A stretch of DNA of 32,973 nt from Tritrichomonas musculus (lineage: Eukaryota > Parabasalia > Tritrichomonadida > Tritrichomonadidae). This document shows positions 22,555 to 32,973 of the stretch, piece after piece. How positions within the stretch are numbered: the first letter of the stretch is position 1; each line of letters opens with the position of its first letter. The stretch spans positions 1-32,973 of the forward strand of contig JAPFFF010000185.1 of NCBI GenBank assembly GCA_039105265.1. The letters run 5' to 3'. A program made the position numbers and the translations under genes. The notes under the pieces were generated by a model, which saw only the letters and a program-made list of their open reading frames with translations, made no database searches and was not told where the DNA came from.

Positions 22555-22803
22555 AATGTAAGTGTGTCATCGAATGATAAACCACAGTTGAATACATAAC
22601 TATAAAATATAAAAGAATGGAAGCAAACAAACTAAAATAATTTTTTTTTTTTTTTCCAACAAAAATAAAAAAAAAGTGAAAACACATCAACCAAATTTGA
22701 ATATATATATTTTGTTTATATAAAGAATAAAAGGAAAAAGAAAGTGGTTAAAATAATATGTTAAATAATATAATTTTAAGAATGGAGAAGAGACTAATTT
22801 ATT

Positions 22804-22921
22804 GAAGCGGCCATACCCGGCTGGATACATCCAGCTCCATTCCGAACCTGGAAATTAAGCAGTCGCGGGCTGCATCAGTACTGGGCTGGGTGACTTCCCG
22901 GGAACGTGTAGTGTCGCTTCC
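22804..22921 (+). rRNA. 5S rRNA, unit 7 copy a
   Basis: Full 5S with block a flank. Confidence 0.96.
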
Positions 22922-23090
22922 TTTTTTTTTTCTTTTATAATATATATATATAATAGAGGAATACAAATATATTTTTGTTAATTTTAATCAGAACTACATT
23001 TTAAAAATCATTAAAAAGATAAATAAAAAAGCGGTTATAATAATATGTTAAATAATATAATTTTAAGAATGGAGAAGAGACTAATTTATT

Positions 23091-23208
23091 GAAGCGGCCA
23101 TACCCGGCTGGATACATCCAGCTCCATTCCGAACCTGGAAATTAAGCAGTCGCGGGCTGCATCAGTACTGGGCTGGGTGACTTCCCGGGAACGTGTAGTG
23201 TCGCTTCC
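23091..23208 (+). rRNA. 5S rRNA, unit 7 copy b
   Basis: Full 5S with block b flank. Confidence 0.96.
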
Positions 23209-23622
23209 TTTTTTTTTTCTTTTATAATATATATATATATATATATATATCTTTATATGTTTCACTTATAGTGTTGCTTCTCTAATTTATTTTTTTTCGA
23301 AATGATTTTTTTTTTGTTATTTGGTTTTAGGTAAAAAATATCATTAATTATTATATATATTCAATTTATGGAATTATTTATGTGATAATTTTCTAAATTG
23401 ATTGACTATTTATCGAAGAAAATAGATATGTGTTTTGACTATTTATCGTCATAAAAATATTGAATGAATTTCTCTCAATCATTTTCAATATATTTGAATG
23501 ATTTTCTCTCAATTTTGATTCTCCCGACCATTTAACATTTGTGAGAATGTATACAATTTTGAATGATACTAAGAAAAATGTAAATTTTAAAAATCATTTT
23601 TTTATTTGAAACACAAAAACAA
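23209..23622 (+). promoter_or_regulatory. HSP70 promoter region, copy 7
   Basis: Ten-T form; predicted +1 at 23596. Confidence 0.55.
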
Positions 23623-25599
23623 ATGTCAGCAGTCGGAATTGATCTTGGTACTACTTATTCATGCGTCGGTGTCTTTCGACACAACAGAGTAGATATCATT
23701 GCAAACGATATGGGTAATCGTACAACGCCATCTTACGTTGCCTTCACAGATGAAGAACGTCTTGTCGGTGATGCAGCAAAGAACCAAGCAGCAATGAATC
23801 CAACAAACACAGTATTCGATGCGAAGCGTATGATTGGACGTAAGTTCTCAGATCCAATTGTTCAAAAAGATATGCAACACTGGCCATTCAAAGTTGTTCG
23901 CGGAGATGCGGACAGGCCACGAATCCAAGTCCAATGGAAAGGCGAGACAAAACAATTCTATCCAGAAGAAATTTCAGCCATGGTTTTAGGCAAAATGAAA
24001 GAAGTCGCAGAAACACAATTGACAGAAAAAGTTACAGATGCAGTTGTTACAGTTCCTGCTTATTTCAACGATGGACAACGTCAAGCTACGAAGGATGCAG
24101 GTGTAATTGCAGGATTGAATGTTCTTCGTATTATTAATGAACCAACAGCAGCAGCAATTGCATTCGGATTAAATGAGAAATCAGACAAAGAACGCCATGT
24201 TCTTATTTTCGATCTCGGAGGTGGTACATTCGATGTTTCACTTCTTGATATTGATGGAGGTATGTTTGAAGTTAAAGCAACAGCAGGAGACACTCACCTT
24301 GGAGGAGAAGACTTTGATAGCAGAATGGTTAACTACTTTGCAGATCGTTTCCAAAAGAAATTCAAATGCGATCTCCGTCAGTCACCACGTGCACTAAGAA
24401 CACTTCGTACAGCATGTGAACGTGCTAAGCGAACATTATCAACAGCAACTACAGCTTCAATCATTTGTGATTCGCTTTATGAAGGACATGATTTCATGGA
24501 TAACATTTCACGCGCAATGTTTGAAAACTTGAATGATGAATTATTCCGTTCAACAATGAATCCAGTTGCACAAGTTTTGAAGGATGCAAATATGTCAAAG
24601 AGTGATGTTACAGATATTGTTCTTGTTGGAGGTTCATCCAGAATTCCACGTGTTCAACAACTACTTCAAGATTTCTTCAATGGCAAACAACCATGCCGTG
24701 GAGTTGACCCAGATGAAGCTGTTGCATATGGTGCAGCTGTTCAAGCAGCAATCATCAAAGGAGACACATCAGAAGCAGTCAAAGACATCCTTCTTCTTGA
24801 TGTTGCACCACTTTCACTTGGTATTGAAACAGCAGGAGAAATCATGACCGTTTTGATTCCTCGTAACACAACAATTCCATCCAAGAAATCACAAGTTTTC
24901 ACAACATTCAGTGATAACCAGCCAGCAGTTACAATCAAAGTTTATGAAGGAGAACGTTCAAGAACACGCGATAACAACCTTCTTGGTACATTTGATTTGA
25001 CAGGAATTCCGCCAGCACCAAGAGGAGTTCCACAAATTGAAGTTACATTTGATGTCAACGCCGATGGTATTATGAATGTTTCAGCACAAGATAAATCAAC
25101 CGGAAACGTTAAGAAGATCACAATTAAGAATGAGAAAGGACGTCTTTCACAAGCAGATATCGATAAGATGGTTGCAGATGCCGAGAAATTCAAAGCACAA
25201 GATGAAGAAGTTCGTAAGAAAGTTGAAGCCAAGAATGCACTTGAAGGATACTGCTTTGGAGTCCGTAACTCATTGTCAAACGAACAATTCGCCAACGCAA
25301 TCCCACAATCAGATAAGGACACGATCAACAAAGAAATCAACGACACACTTGCATGGATTGATGCACATCAAGATGCCGAAGTTTCAGAATTTGAAAGCAA
25401 GCAAAAAGAACTTGAAAGCAAATTAATGCCAATTATGCAACGTGCATACCAAGGTGCTGCCCCAGGAGGATCAGCAGGAGGTCCAGGCGGAATGCCAGGT
25501 GGAATTGATCCAAACATGTTCAACCAAGGTGGATCAGGTGGAGCTGCAGGTGGATCACCAGGAGGACACAGTGGACCACGTGTTGAAGAAGTCGACTAA
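23623..25599 (+). CDS. HSP70: Cytosolic HSP70 chaperone, copy 7 (type A)
   Basis: Protein identical to copy 1, with type A codons. It closes the run of type A copies before the type B copy 8. Confidence 0.98.
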   Translation: MSAVGIDLGTTYSCVGVFRHNRVDIIANDMGNRTTPSYVAFTDEERLVGDAAKNQAAMNPTNTVFDAKRMIGRKFSDPIVQKDMQHWPFKVVRGDADRPRIQVQWKGETKQFYPEEISAMVLGKMKEVAETQLTEKVTDAVVTVPAYFNDGQRQATKDAGVIAGLNVLRIINEPTAAAIAFGLNEKSDKERHVLIFDLGGGTFDVSLLDIDGGMFEVKATAGDTHLGGEDFDSRMVNYFADRFQKKFKCDLRQSPRALRTLRTACERAKRTLSTATTASIICDSLYEGHDFMDNISRAMFENLNDELFRSTMNPVAQVLKDANMSKSDVTDIVLVGGSSRIPRVQQLLQDFFNGKQPCRGVDPDEAVAYGAAVQAAIIKGDTSEAVKDILLLDVAPLSLGIETAGEIMTVLIPRNTTIPSKKSQVFTTFSDNQPAVTIKVYEGERSRTRDNNLLGTFDLTGIPPAPRGVPQIEVTFDVNADGIMNVSAQDKSTGNVKKITIKNEKGRLSQADIDKMVADAEKFKAQDEEVRKKVEAKNALEGYCFGVRNSLSNEQFANAIPQSDKDTINKEINDTLAWIDAHQDAEVSEFESKQKELESKLMPIMQRAYQGAAPGGSAGGPGGMPGGIDPNMFNQGGSGGAAGGSPGGHSGPRVEEVD

Positions 25600-25847
25600 A
25601 TTCCTCTGTAATTGATTTTTAACTTTATTCAACAACAAAAAAAATTGTAATTTAATAAAAACATGATAATATTTTAATTAAATTAATTTAATATTTTTAT
25701 TATTATAAAATTATAAAAGTCTAAATGATTGAATATTAATAAAAGTAACAAAATCAATAGGATTGAAAGAAAAGAGCGACATTTTTTATTATAAAAGAAA
25801 AAATGCATTATATAATTAAATAATACAAATGAATTAAGAAGATCAGC
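25600..25847 (+). other. HSP70 3' region, copy 7
   Basis: 248 bases, same content as the copy 1 3' region. No gene is seen. Confidence 0.6.
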
Positions 25848-25920
25848 GGGACTTTAGCTCACCTGGGAGAGCGTACGACTGAAGATCGTAAGGTACGTGG
25901 TTCGAGTCCGCGAAGTCCCA
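25848..25920 (+). tRNA. tRNA-Phe (GAA), unit 8
   Basis: Intact cloverleaf, unchanged from unit 1. Confidence 0.97.
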
Positions 25921-26035
25921 AATTATTTTTTTCCTTCTTCTTCTTGATTTTGAATCTTTCAACAAAAATCAAAGCAAATAATATTTTATTTTGTTTTTTA
26001 AATATTGAGCTAAAACAAGTGATTGGTTTTTTTAG

Positions 26036-26161
26036 GTTTCTTGTAGTCCAGAGAAACGAAAAAAGTGATTTTTGAAGAAAAATTCGTATTCTATGCTGAG
26101 ATATGAATGAAATAAGAATATAAAGAACGGTGCAGGAACGAAAAGGACTCCGATATTTTTT
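26036..26161 (+). ncRNA. Possible snRNA-like structured RNA, unit 8
   Basis: Unchanged copy of the 1074-1199 element. Confidence 0.25.
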
Positions 26162-26410
26162 AATGTAAGTGTGTCATCGAATGATAAACCACAGTTGAAT
26201 ACATAACTATAAAATATAAAAGAATGGAAGCAAACAAACTAAAATAATTTTTTTTTTTTTTTCCAACAAAAATAAAAAAAAAGTGAAAACACATCAACCA
26301 AATTTGAATATATATATTTTGTTTATATAAAGAATAAAAGGAAAAAGAAAGTGGTTAAAATAATATGTTAAATAATATAATTTTAAGAATGGAGAAGAGA
26401 CTAATTTATT

Positions 26411-26528
26411 GAAGCGGCCATACCCGGCTGGATACATCCAGCTCCATTCCGAACCTGGAAATTAAGCAGTCGCGGGCTGCATCAGTACTGGGCTGGGTGA
26501 CTTCCCGGGAACGTGTAGTGTCGCTTCC
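26411..26528 (+). rRNA. 5S rRNA, unit 8 copy a
   Basis: Full 5S with block a flank. Confidence 0.96.
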
Positions 26529-26697
26529 TTTTTTTTTTCTTTTATAATATATATATATAATAGAGGAATACAAATATATTTTTGTTAATTTTAATCAGAA
26601 CTACATTTTAAAAATCATTAAAAAGATAAATAAAAAAGCGGTTATAATAATATGTTAAATAATATAATTTTAAGAATGGAGAAGAGACTAATTTATT

Positions 26698-26815
26698 GAA
26701 GCGGCCATACCCGGCTGGATACATCCAGCTCCATTCCGAACCTGGAAATTAAGCAGTCGCGGGCTGCATCAGTACTGGGCTGGGTGACTTCCCGGGAACG
26801 TGTAGTGTCGCTTCC
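26698..26815 (+). rRNA. 5S rRNA, unit 8 copy b
   Basis: Full 5S with block b flank. Confidence 0.96.
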
Positions 26816-27229
26816 TTTTTTTTTTCTTTTATAATATATATATATATATATATATATCTTTATATGTTTCACTTATAGTGTTGCTTCTCTAATTTATTTT
26901 TTTTCGAAATGATTTTTTTTTTGTTATTTGGTTTTAGGTAAAAAATATCATTAATTATTATATATATTCAATTTATGGAATTATTTATGTGATAATTTTC
27001 TAAATTGATTGACTATTTATCGAAGAAAATAGATATGTGTTTTGACTATTTATCGTCATAAAAATATTGAATGAATTTCTCTCAATCATTTTCAATATAT
27101 TTGAATGATTTTCTCTCAATTTTGATTCTCCCGACCATTTAACATTTGTGAGAATGTATACAATTTTGAATGATACTAAGAAAAATGTAAATTTTAAAAA
27201 TCATTTTTTTATTTGAAACACAAAAACAA
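26816..27229 (+). promoter_or_regulatory. HSP70 promoter region, copy 8
   Basis: Ten-T form; predicted +1 at 27203. Confidence 0.55.
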
Positions 27230-29206
27230 ATGTCAGCAGTCGGAATTGATCTTGGTACTACTTATTCATGCGTCGGTGTCTTTCGACACAACAGAGTAGA
27301 TATCATTGCAAACGATATGGGTAATCGTACAACGCCATCTTACGTTGCCTTCACAGATGAAGAACGTCTTGTCGGTGATGCAGCAAAGAACCAAGCAGCA
27401 ATGAATCCAACAAACACAGTATTCGATGCGAAGCGTATGATTGGACGTAAGTTCTCAGATCCAATTGTTCAAAAAGATATGCAACACTGGCCATTCAAAG
27501 TTGTTCGCGGAGATGCGGACAGGCCACGAATCCAAGTCCAATGGAAAGGCGAGACAAAACAATTCTATCCAGAAGAAATTTCAGCCATGGTTTTAGGCAA
27601 AATGAAAGAAGTCGCAGAAACACAATTGACAGAAAAAGTTACAGATGCAGTTGTTACAGTTCCTGCTTATTTCAACGATGGACAACGTCAAGCTACGAAG
27701 GATGCAGGTGTAATTGCAGGATTGAATGTTCTTCGTATTATTAATGAACCAACAGCAGCAGCAATTGCATTCGGATTAAATGAGAAATCAGACAAAGAAC
27801 GCCATGTTCTTATTTTCGATCTCGGAGGTGGTACATTCGATGTTTCACTTCTTGATATTGATGGAGGTATGTTTGAAGTTAAAGCAACAGCAGGAGACAC
27901 TCACCTTGGAGGAGAAGACTTTGATAGCAGAATGGTTAACTACTTTGCAGATCGTTTCCAAAAGAAATTCAAATGCGATCTCCGTCAGTCACCACGTGCA
28001 CTAAGAACACTTCGTACAGCATGTGAACGTGCTAAGCGAACATTATCAACAGCAACTACAGCTTCAATCATTTGTGATTCGCTTTATGAAGGACATGATT
28101 TCATGGATAACATTTCACGCGCAATGTTTGAAAACTTGAATGATGAATTATTCCGTTCAACAATGAATCCAGTTGCACAAGTTTTGAAGGATGCAAATAT
28201 GTCAAAGAGTGATGTTACAGATATTGTTCTTGTTGGAGGTTCATCCAGAATTCCACGTGTTCAACAACTACTTCAAGATTTCTTCAATGGCAAACAACCA
28301 TGCCGTGGAGTTGACCCAGATGAAGCTGTTGCATATGGTGCAGCTGTTCAAGCAGCAATCATCAAAGGAGACACATCAGAAGCAGTCAAAGACATCCTTC
28401 TTCTTGATGTTGCACCACTTTCACTTGGTATTGAAACAGCAGGAGAAATCATGACCGTTTTGATTCCTCGTAACACAACAATTCCATCCAAGAAATCACA
28501 AGTTTTCACAACATTCAGTGATAACCAGCCAGCAGTTACAATCAAAGTTTATGAAGGAGAACGTTCAAGAACACGCGATAACAACCTTCTTGGTACATTT
28601 GATTTGACAGGAATTCCGCCAGCACCAAGAGGAGTTCCACAAATTGAAGTTACATTTGATGTCAACGCCGATGGTATTATGAATGTTTCAGCACAAGATA
28701 AATCGACCGGAAACGTTAAGAAGATCACAATTAAGAATGAGAAAGGACGTCTTTCGCAAGCAGATATTGATAAGATGGTTGCAGATGCCGAGAAATTCAA
28801 AGCACAAGATGAAGAAGTTCGTAAGAAAGTTGAAGCCAAGAATGCACTTGAAGGATACTGCTTTGGAGTCCGTAACTCATTGTCAAACGAACAATTCGCC
28901 AACGCAATCCCACAATCAGATAAGGACACGATCAACAAAGAAATCAACGACACACTTGCATGGATTGATGCACATCAAGATGCCGAAGTTTCAGAATTTG
29001 AAAGCAAGCAAAAAGAACTTGAAAGCAAATTAATGCCAATTATGCAACGTGCATACCAAGGTGCTGCCCCAGGAGGATCAGCAGGAGGTCCAGGCGGAAT
29101 GCCAGGTGGAATTGATCCAAACATGTTCAACCAAGGTGGATCAGGTGGAGCTGCAGGTGGATCACCAGGAGGACACAGTGGACCACGTGTTGAAGAAGTC
29201 GACTAA
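27230..29206 (+). CDS. HSP70: Cytosolic HSP70 chaperone, copy 8 (type B)
   Basis: Protein identical to copy 1, with the type B silent changes at 28705, 28756 and 28768. As with copy 4, the next promoter is the nine-T form, so copies 8-9 look like a repeat of copies 4-5, 14,427 bases away. Confidence 0.98.
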   Translation: MSAVGIDLGTTYSCVGVFRHNRVDIIANDMGNRTTPSYVAFTDEERLVGDAAKNQAAMNPTNTVFDAKRMIGRKFSDPIVQKDMQHWPFKVVRGDADRPRIQVQWKGETKQFYPEEISAMVLGKMKEVAETQLTEKVTDAVVTVPAYFNDGQRQATKDAGVIAGLNVLRIINEPTAAAIAFGLNEKSDKERHVLIFDLGGGTFDVSLLDIDGGMFEVKATAGDTHLGGEDFDSRMVNYFADRFQKKFKCDLRQSPRALRTLRTACERAKRTLSTATTASIICDSLYEGHDFMDNISRAMFENLNDELFRSTMNPVAQVLKDANMSKSDVTDIVLVGGSSRIPRVQQLLQDFFNGKQPCRGVDPDEAVAYGAAVQAAIIKGDTSEAVKDILLLDVAPLSLGIETAGEIMTVLIPRNTTIPSKKSQVFTTFSDNQPAVTIKVYEGERSRTRDNNLLGTFDLTGIPPAPRGVPQIEVTFDVNADGIMNVSAQDKSTGNVKKITIKNEKGRLSQADIDKMVADAEKFKAQDEEVRKKVEAKNALEGYCFGVRNSLSNEQFANAIPQSDKDTINKEINDTLAWIDAHQDAEVSEFESKQKELESKLMPIMQRAYQGAAPGGSAGGPGGMPGGIDPNMFNQGGSGGAAGGSPGGHSGPRVEEVD

Positions 29207-29454
29207 ATTCCTCTGTAATTGATTTTTAACTTTATTCAACAACAAAAAAAATTGTAATTTAATAAAAACATGATAATATTTTAATTAAATTAATTTAATA
29301 TTTTTATTATTATAAAATTATAAAAGTCTAAATGATTGAATATTAATAAAAGTAACAAAATCAATAGGATTGAAAGAAAAGAGCGACATTTTTTATTATA
29401 AAAGAAAAAATGCATTATATAATTAAATAATACAAATGAATTAAGAAGATCAGC
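29207..29454 (+). other. HSP70 3' region, copy 8
   Basis: 248 bases, same content as the copy 1 3' region. No gene is seen. Confidence 0.6.
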
Positions 29455-29527
29455 GGGACTTTAGCTCACCTGGGAGAGCGTACGACTGAAGATCGTAAGG
29501 TACGTGGTTCGAGTCCGCGAAGTCCCA
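29455..29527 (+). tRNA. tRNA-Phe (GAA), unit 9
   Basis: Intact cloverleaf, unchanged from unit 1; the last tRNA in the window. Confidence 0.97.
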
Positions 29528-29642
29528 AATTATTTTTTTCCTTCTTCTTCTTGATTTTGAATCTTTCAACAAAAATCAAAGCAAATAATATTTTATTTTG
29601 TTTTTTAAATATTGAGCTAAAACAAGTGATTGGTTTTTTTAG

Positions 29643-29768
29643 GTTTCTTGTAGTCCAGAGAAACGAAAAAAGTGATTTTTGAAGAAAAATTCGTATTCTA
29701 TGCTGAGATATGAATGAAATAAGAATATAAAGAACGGTGCAGGAACGAAAAGGACTCCGATATTTTTT
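29643..29768 (+). ncRNA. Possible snRNA-like structured RNA, unit 9
   Basis: Unchanged copy of the 1074-1199 element. Confidence 0.25.
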
Positions 29769-30017
29769 AATGTAAGTGTGTCATCGAATGATAAACCACA
29801 GTTGAATACATAACTATAAAATATAAAAGAATGGAAGCAAACAAACTAAAATAATTTTTTTTTTTTTTTCCAACAAAAATAAAAAAAAAGTGAAAACACA
29901 TCAACCAAATTTGAATATATATATTTTGTTTATATAAAGAATAAAAGGAAAAAGAAAGTGGTTAAAATAATATGTTAAATAATATAATTTTAAGAATGGA
30001 GAAGAGACTAATTTATT

Positions 30018-30135
30018 GAAGCGGCCATACCCGGCTGGATACATCCAGCTCCATTCCGAACCTGGAAATTAAGCAGTCGCGGGCTGCATCAGTACTGGGC
30101 TGGGTGACTTCCCGGGAACGTGTAGTGTCGCTTCC
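30018..30135 (+). rRNA. 5S rRNA, unit 9 copy a
   Basis: Full 5S with block a flank. Confidence 0.96.
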
Positions 30136-30304
30136 TTTTTTTTTTCTTTTATAATATATATATATAATAGAGGAATACAAATATATTTTTGTTAATTTTA
30201 ATCAGAACTACATTTTAAAAATCATTAAAAAGATAAATAAAAAAGCGGTTATAATAATATGTTAAATAATATAATTTTAAGAATGGAGAAGAGACTAATT
30301 TATT

Positions 30305-30422
30305 GAAGCGGCCATACCCGGCTGGATACATCCAGCTCCATTCCGAACCTGGAAATTAAGCAGTCGCGGGCTGCATCAGTACTGGGCTGGGTGACTTCCC
30401 GGGAACGTGTAGTGTCGCTTCC
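30305..30422 (+). rRNA. 5S rRNA, unit 9 copy b
   Basis: Full 5S with block b flank. Confidence 0.96.
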
Positions 30423-30835
30423 TTTTTTTTTTCTTTTATAATATATATATATATATATATATATCTTTATATGTTTCACTTATAGTGTTGCTTCTCTAAT
30501 TTATTTTTTTTCGAAATGATTTTTTTTTGTTATTTGGTTTTAGGTAAAAAATATCATTAATTATTATATATATTCAATTTATGGAATTATTTATGTGATA
30601 ATTTTCTAAATTGATTGACTATTTATCGAAGAAAATAGATATGTGTTTTGACTATTTATCGTCATAAAAATATTGAATGAATTTCTCTCAATCATTTTCA
30701 ATATATTTGAATGATTTTCTCTCAATTTTGATTCTCCCGACCATTTAACATTTGTGAGAATGTATACAATTTTGAATGATACTAAGAAAAATGTAAATTT
30801 TAAAAATCATTTTTTTATTTGAAACACAAAAACAA
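30423..30835 (+). promoter_or_regulatory. HSP70 promoter region, copy 9 (nine-T form)
   Basis: Nine T at 30520-30528, the same one-base difference as before copy 5. Predicted +1 at 30809. Confidence 0.55.
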
Positions 30836-32812
30836 ATGTCAGCAGTCGGAATTGATCTTGGTACTACTTATTCATGCGTCGGTGTCTTTCGACACAACAG
30901 AGTAGATATCATTGCAAACGATATGGGTAATCGTACAACGCCATCTTACGTTGCCTTCACAGATGAAGAACGTCTTGTCGGTGATGCAGCAAAGAACCAA
31001 GCAGCAATGAATCCAACAAACACAGTATTCGATGCGAAGCGTATGATTGGACGTAAGTTCTCAGATCCAATTGTTCAAAAAGATATGCAACACTGGCCAT
31101 TCAAAGTTGTTCGCGGAGATGCGGACAGGCCACGAATCCAAGTCCAATGGAAAGGCGAGACAAAACAATTCTATCCAGAAGAAATTTCAGCCATGGTTTT
31201 AGGCAAAATGAAAGAAGTCGCAGAAACACAATTGACAGAAAAAGTTACAGATGCAGTTGTTACAGTTCCTGCTTATTTCAACGATGGACAACGTCAAGCT
31301 ACGAAGGATGCAGGTGTAATTGCAGGATTGAATGTTCTTCGTATTATTAATGAACCAACAGCAGCAGCAATTGCATTCGGATTAAATGAGAAATCAGACA
31401 AAGAACGCCATGTTCTTATTTTCGATCTCGGAGGTGGTACATTCGATGTTTCACTTCTTGATATTGATGGAGGTATGTTTGAAGTTAAAGCAACAGCAGG
31501 AGACACTCACCTTGGAGGAGAAGACTTTGATAGCAGAATGGTTAACTACTTTGCAGATCGTTTCCAAAAGAAATTCAAATGCGATCTCCGTCAGTCACCA
31601 CGTGCACTAAGAACACTTCGTACAGCATGTGAACGTGCTAAGCGAACATTATCAACAGCAACTACAGCTTCAATCATTTGTGATTCGCTTTATGAAGGAC
31701 ATGATTTCATGGATAACATTTCACGCGCAATGTTTGAAAACTTGAATGATGAATTATTCCGTTCAACAATGAATCCAGTTGCACAAGTTTTGAAGGATGC
31801 AAATATGTCAAAGAGTGATGTTACAGATATTGTTCTTGTTGGAGGTTCATCCAGAATTCCACGTGTTCAACAACTACTTCAAGATTTCTTCAATGGCAAA
31901 CAACCATGCCGTGGAGTTGACCCAGATGAAGCTGTTGCATATGGTGCAGCTGTTCAAGCAGCAATCATCAAAGGAGACACATCAGAAGCAGTCAAAGACA
32001 TCCTTCTTCTTGATGTTGCACCACTTTCACTTGGTATTGAAACAGCAGGAGAAATCATGACCGTTTTGATTCCTCGTAACACAACAATTCCATCCAAGAA
32101 ATCACAAGTTTTCACAACATTCAGTGATAACCAGCCAGCAGTTACAATCAAAGTTTATGAAGGAGAACGTTCAAGAACACGCGATAACAACCTTCTTGGT
32201 ACATTTGATTTGACAGGAATTCCGCCAGCACCAAGAGGAGTTCCACAAATTGAAGTTACATTTGATGTCAACGCCGATGGTATTATGAATGTTTCAGCAC
32301 AAGATAAATCAACCGGAAACGTTAAGAAGATCACAATTAAGAATGAGAAAGGACGTCTTTCACAAGCAGATATCGATAAGATGGTTGCAGATGCCGAGAA
32401 ATTCAAAGCACAAGATGAAGAAGTTCGTAAGAAAGTTGAAGCCAAGAATGCACTTGAAGGATACTGCTTTGGAGTCCGTAACTCATTGTCAAACGAACAA
32501 TTCGCCAACGCAATCCCACAATCAGATAAGGACACGATCAACAAAGAAATCAACGACACACTTGCATGGATTGATGCACATCAAGATGCCGAAGTTTCAG
32601 AATTTGAAAGCAAGCAAAAAGAACTTGAAAGCAAATTAATGCCAATTATGCAACGTGCATACCAAGGTGCTGCCCCAGGAGGATCAGCAGGAGGTCCAGG
32701 CGGAATGCCAGGTGGAATTGATCCAAACATGTTCAACCAAGGTGGATCAGGTGGAGCTGCAGGTGGATCACCAGGAGGACACAGTGGACCACGTGTTGAA
32801 GAAGTCGACTAA
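30836..32812 (+). CDS. HSP70: Cytosolic HSP70 chaperone, copy 9 (type A)
   Basis: Protein identical to copy 1, with type A codons. The last complete gene in the window. Confidence 0.98.
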   Translation: MSAVGIDLGTTYSCVGVFRHNRVDIIANDMGNRTTPSYVAFTDEERLVGDAAKNQAAMNPTNTVFDAKRMIGRKFSDPIVQKDMQHWPFKVVRGDADRPRIQVQWKGETKQFYPEEISAMVLGKMKEVAETQLTEKVTDAVVTVPAYFNDGQRQATKDAGVIAGLNVLRIINEPTAAAIAFGLNEKSDKERHVLIFDLGGGTFDVSLLDIDGGMFEVKATAGDTHLGGEDFDSRMVNYFADRFQKKFKCDLRQSPRALRTLRTACERAKRTLSTATTASIICDSLYEGHDFMDNISRAMFENLNDELFRSTMNPVAQVLKDANMSKSDVTDIVLVGGSSRIPRVQQLLQDFFNGKQPCRGVDPDEAVAYGAAVQAAIIKGDTSEAVKDILLLDVAPLSLGIETAGEIMTVLIPRNTTIPSKKSQVFTTFSDNQPAVTIKVYEGERSRTRDNNLLGTFDLTGIPPAPRGVPQIEVTFDVNADGIMNVSAQDKSTGNVKKITIKNEKGRLSQADIDKMVADAEKFKAQDEEVRKKVEAKNALEGYCFGVRNSLSNEQFANAIPQSDKDTINKEINDTLAWIDAHQDAEVSEFESKQKELESKLMPIMQRAYQGAAPGGSAGGPGGMPGGIDPNMFNQGGSGGAAGGSPGGHSGPRVEEVD

Positions 32813-32973
32813 ATTCCTCTGTAATTGATTTTTAACTTTATTCAACAACAAAAAAAATTGTAATTTAATAAAAACATGATAATATTTTAATTAAATTAAT
32901 TTAATATTTTTATTATTATAAAATTATAAAAGTCTAAATGATTGAATATTAATAAAAGTAACAAAATCAATAG
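32813..32973 (+). other. Start of HSP70 3' region, copy 9, cut by window end
   Basis: 161 bases that match the first part of the copy 1 3' region, including the segment missing from copy 0. The next tRNA would begin about 87 bases beyond the window if the unit continues. Confidence 0.6.

Larger units (their letters stand above)
1..32973 (+). repeat. Tandem array of a compound HSP70 / tRNA-Phe / 5S / 5S unit
   Basis: The whole window is one array. Distances between successive HSP70 starts are 3607, 3607, 3321, 3606, 3607, 3607, 3607 and 3606 bases. Every unit has the same gene order and strand, and the spacers are as alike as the genes, which means recent amplification or active homogenisation. 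Neither edge leaves the array: the left edge lies inside an HSP70 copy and the right edge 161 bases after the ninth HSP70 stop, so the true copy number is unknown. The array could be chromosomal or a circular amplicon; the sequence does not decide. Confidence 0.97.

Noticed and set aside
1-32973. Kinetoplastid origin, suggested by tandem HSP70 genes
   Set aside because: No polypyrimidine tract with AG trans-splice acceptor is evident before the ATG, the spacers are far more AT-rich than usual in that group, and each unit has its own promoter-like region.

Overview
The window is a head-to-tail tandem array from an AT-rich eukaryotic (protist) genome. One compound unit repeats, all on the + strand: an intronless cytosolic HSP70 gene, a tRNA-Phe(GAA) gene, a possible small structured RNA, two 5S rRNA genes, and the promoter of the next HSP70. 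I count nine complete HSP70 genes plus one damaged HSP70 end at the left edge, nine tRNA-Phe genes and seventeen 5S genes. The HSP70 starts (2268, 5875, 9482, 12803, 16409, 20016, 23623, 27230, 30836) are 3,606 or 3,607 bases apart, except for one unit of 3,321.

Organism: the best fit is a parabasalid of the trichomonad type, held with moderate confidence. Reasons: no introns; standard code; a TCATT initiator-like motif 27 bases before the ATG with a very short leader; a TAAA that overlaps the stop codon, as in trichomonad poly(A) signals; and 5S genes mixed with protein genes, which I recall being reported for Tritrichomonas foetus with a ubiquitin gene. Another AT-rich anaerobic protist is not excluded. 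No bacterial signals are present.

Layout: 1-718 is a damaged HSP70 3' end (codon 355 onward) with one internal deletion, followed by a second deletion in the 3' region. From there to 32973 nine full units follow. Within each: HSP70 (1,977 bases), about 248 bases of 3' region, tRNA-Phe (73 bases), about 490 bases of spacer carrying the possible small RNA, 5S copy a, 169 bases, 5S copy b, then a 413- to 414-base HSP70 promoter region. The unit before copy 4 has only one 5S gene, a clean recombinant of the two.

The copies are nearly identical, spacers included. The few differences mark history: three linked silent changes in HSP70 copies 2, 4 and 8 (type B; the others are type A), a one-base shorter T-run in the promoters of copies 5 and 9, and the single-5S spacer. 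Together they point to unequal exchange and gene conversion, perhaps with a four-unit block (copies 4-7, then 8-9) copied as a whole.

Functionally the unit joins a Pol II chaperone gene with Pol III genes for translation (tRNA-Phe, 5S), so their copy numbers rise and fall together.
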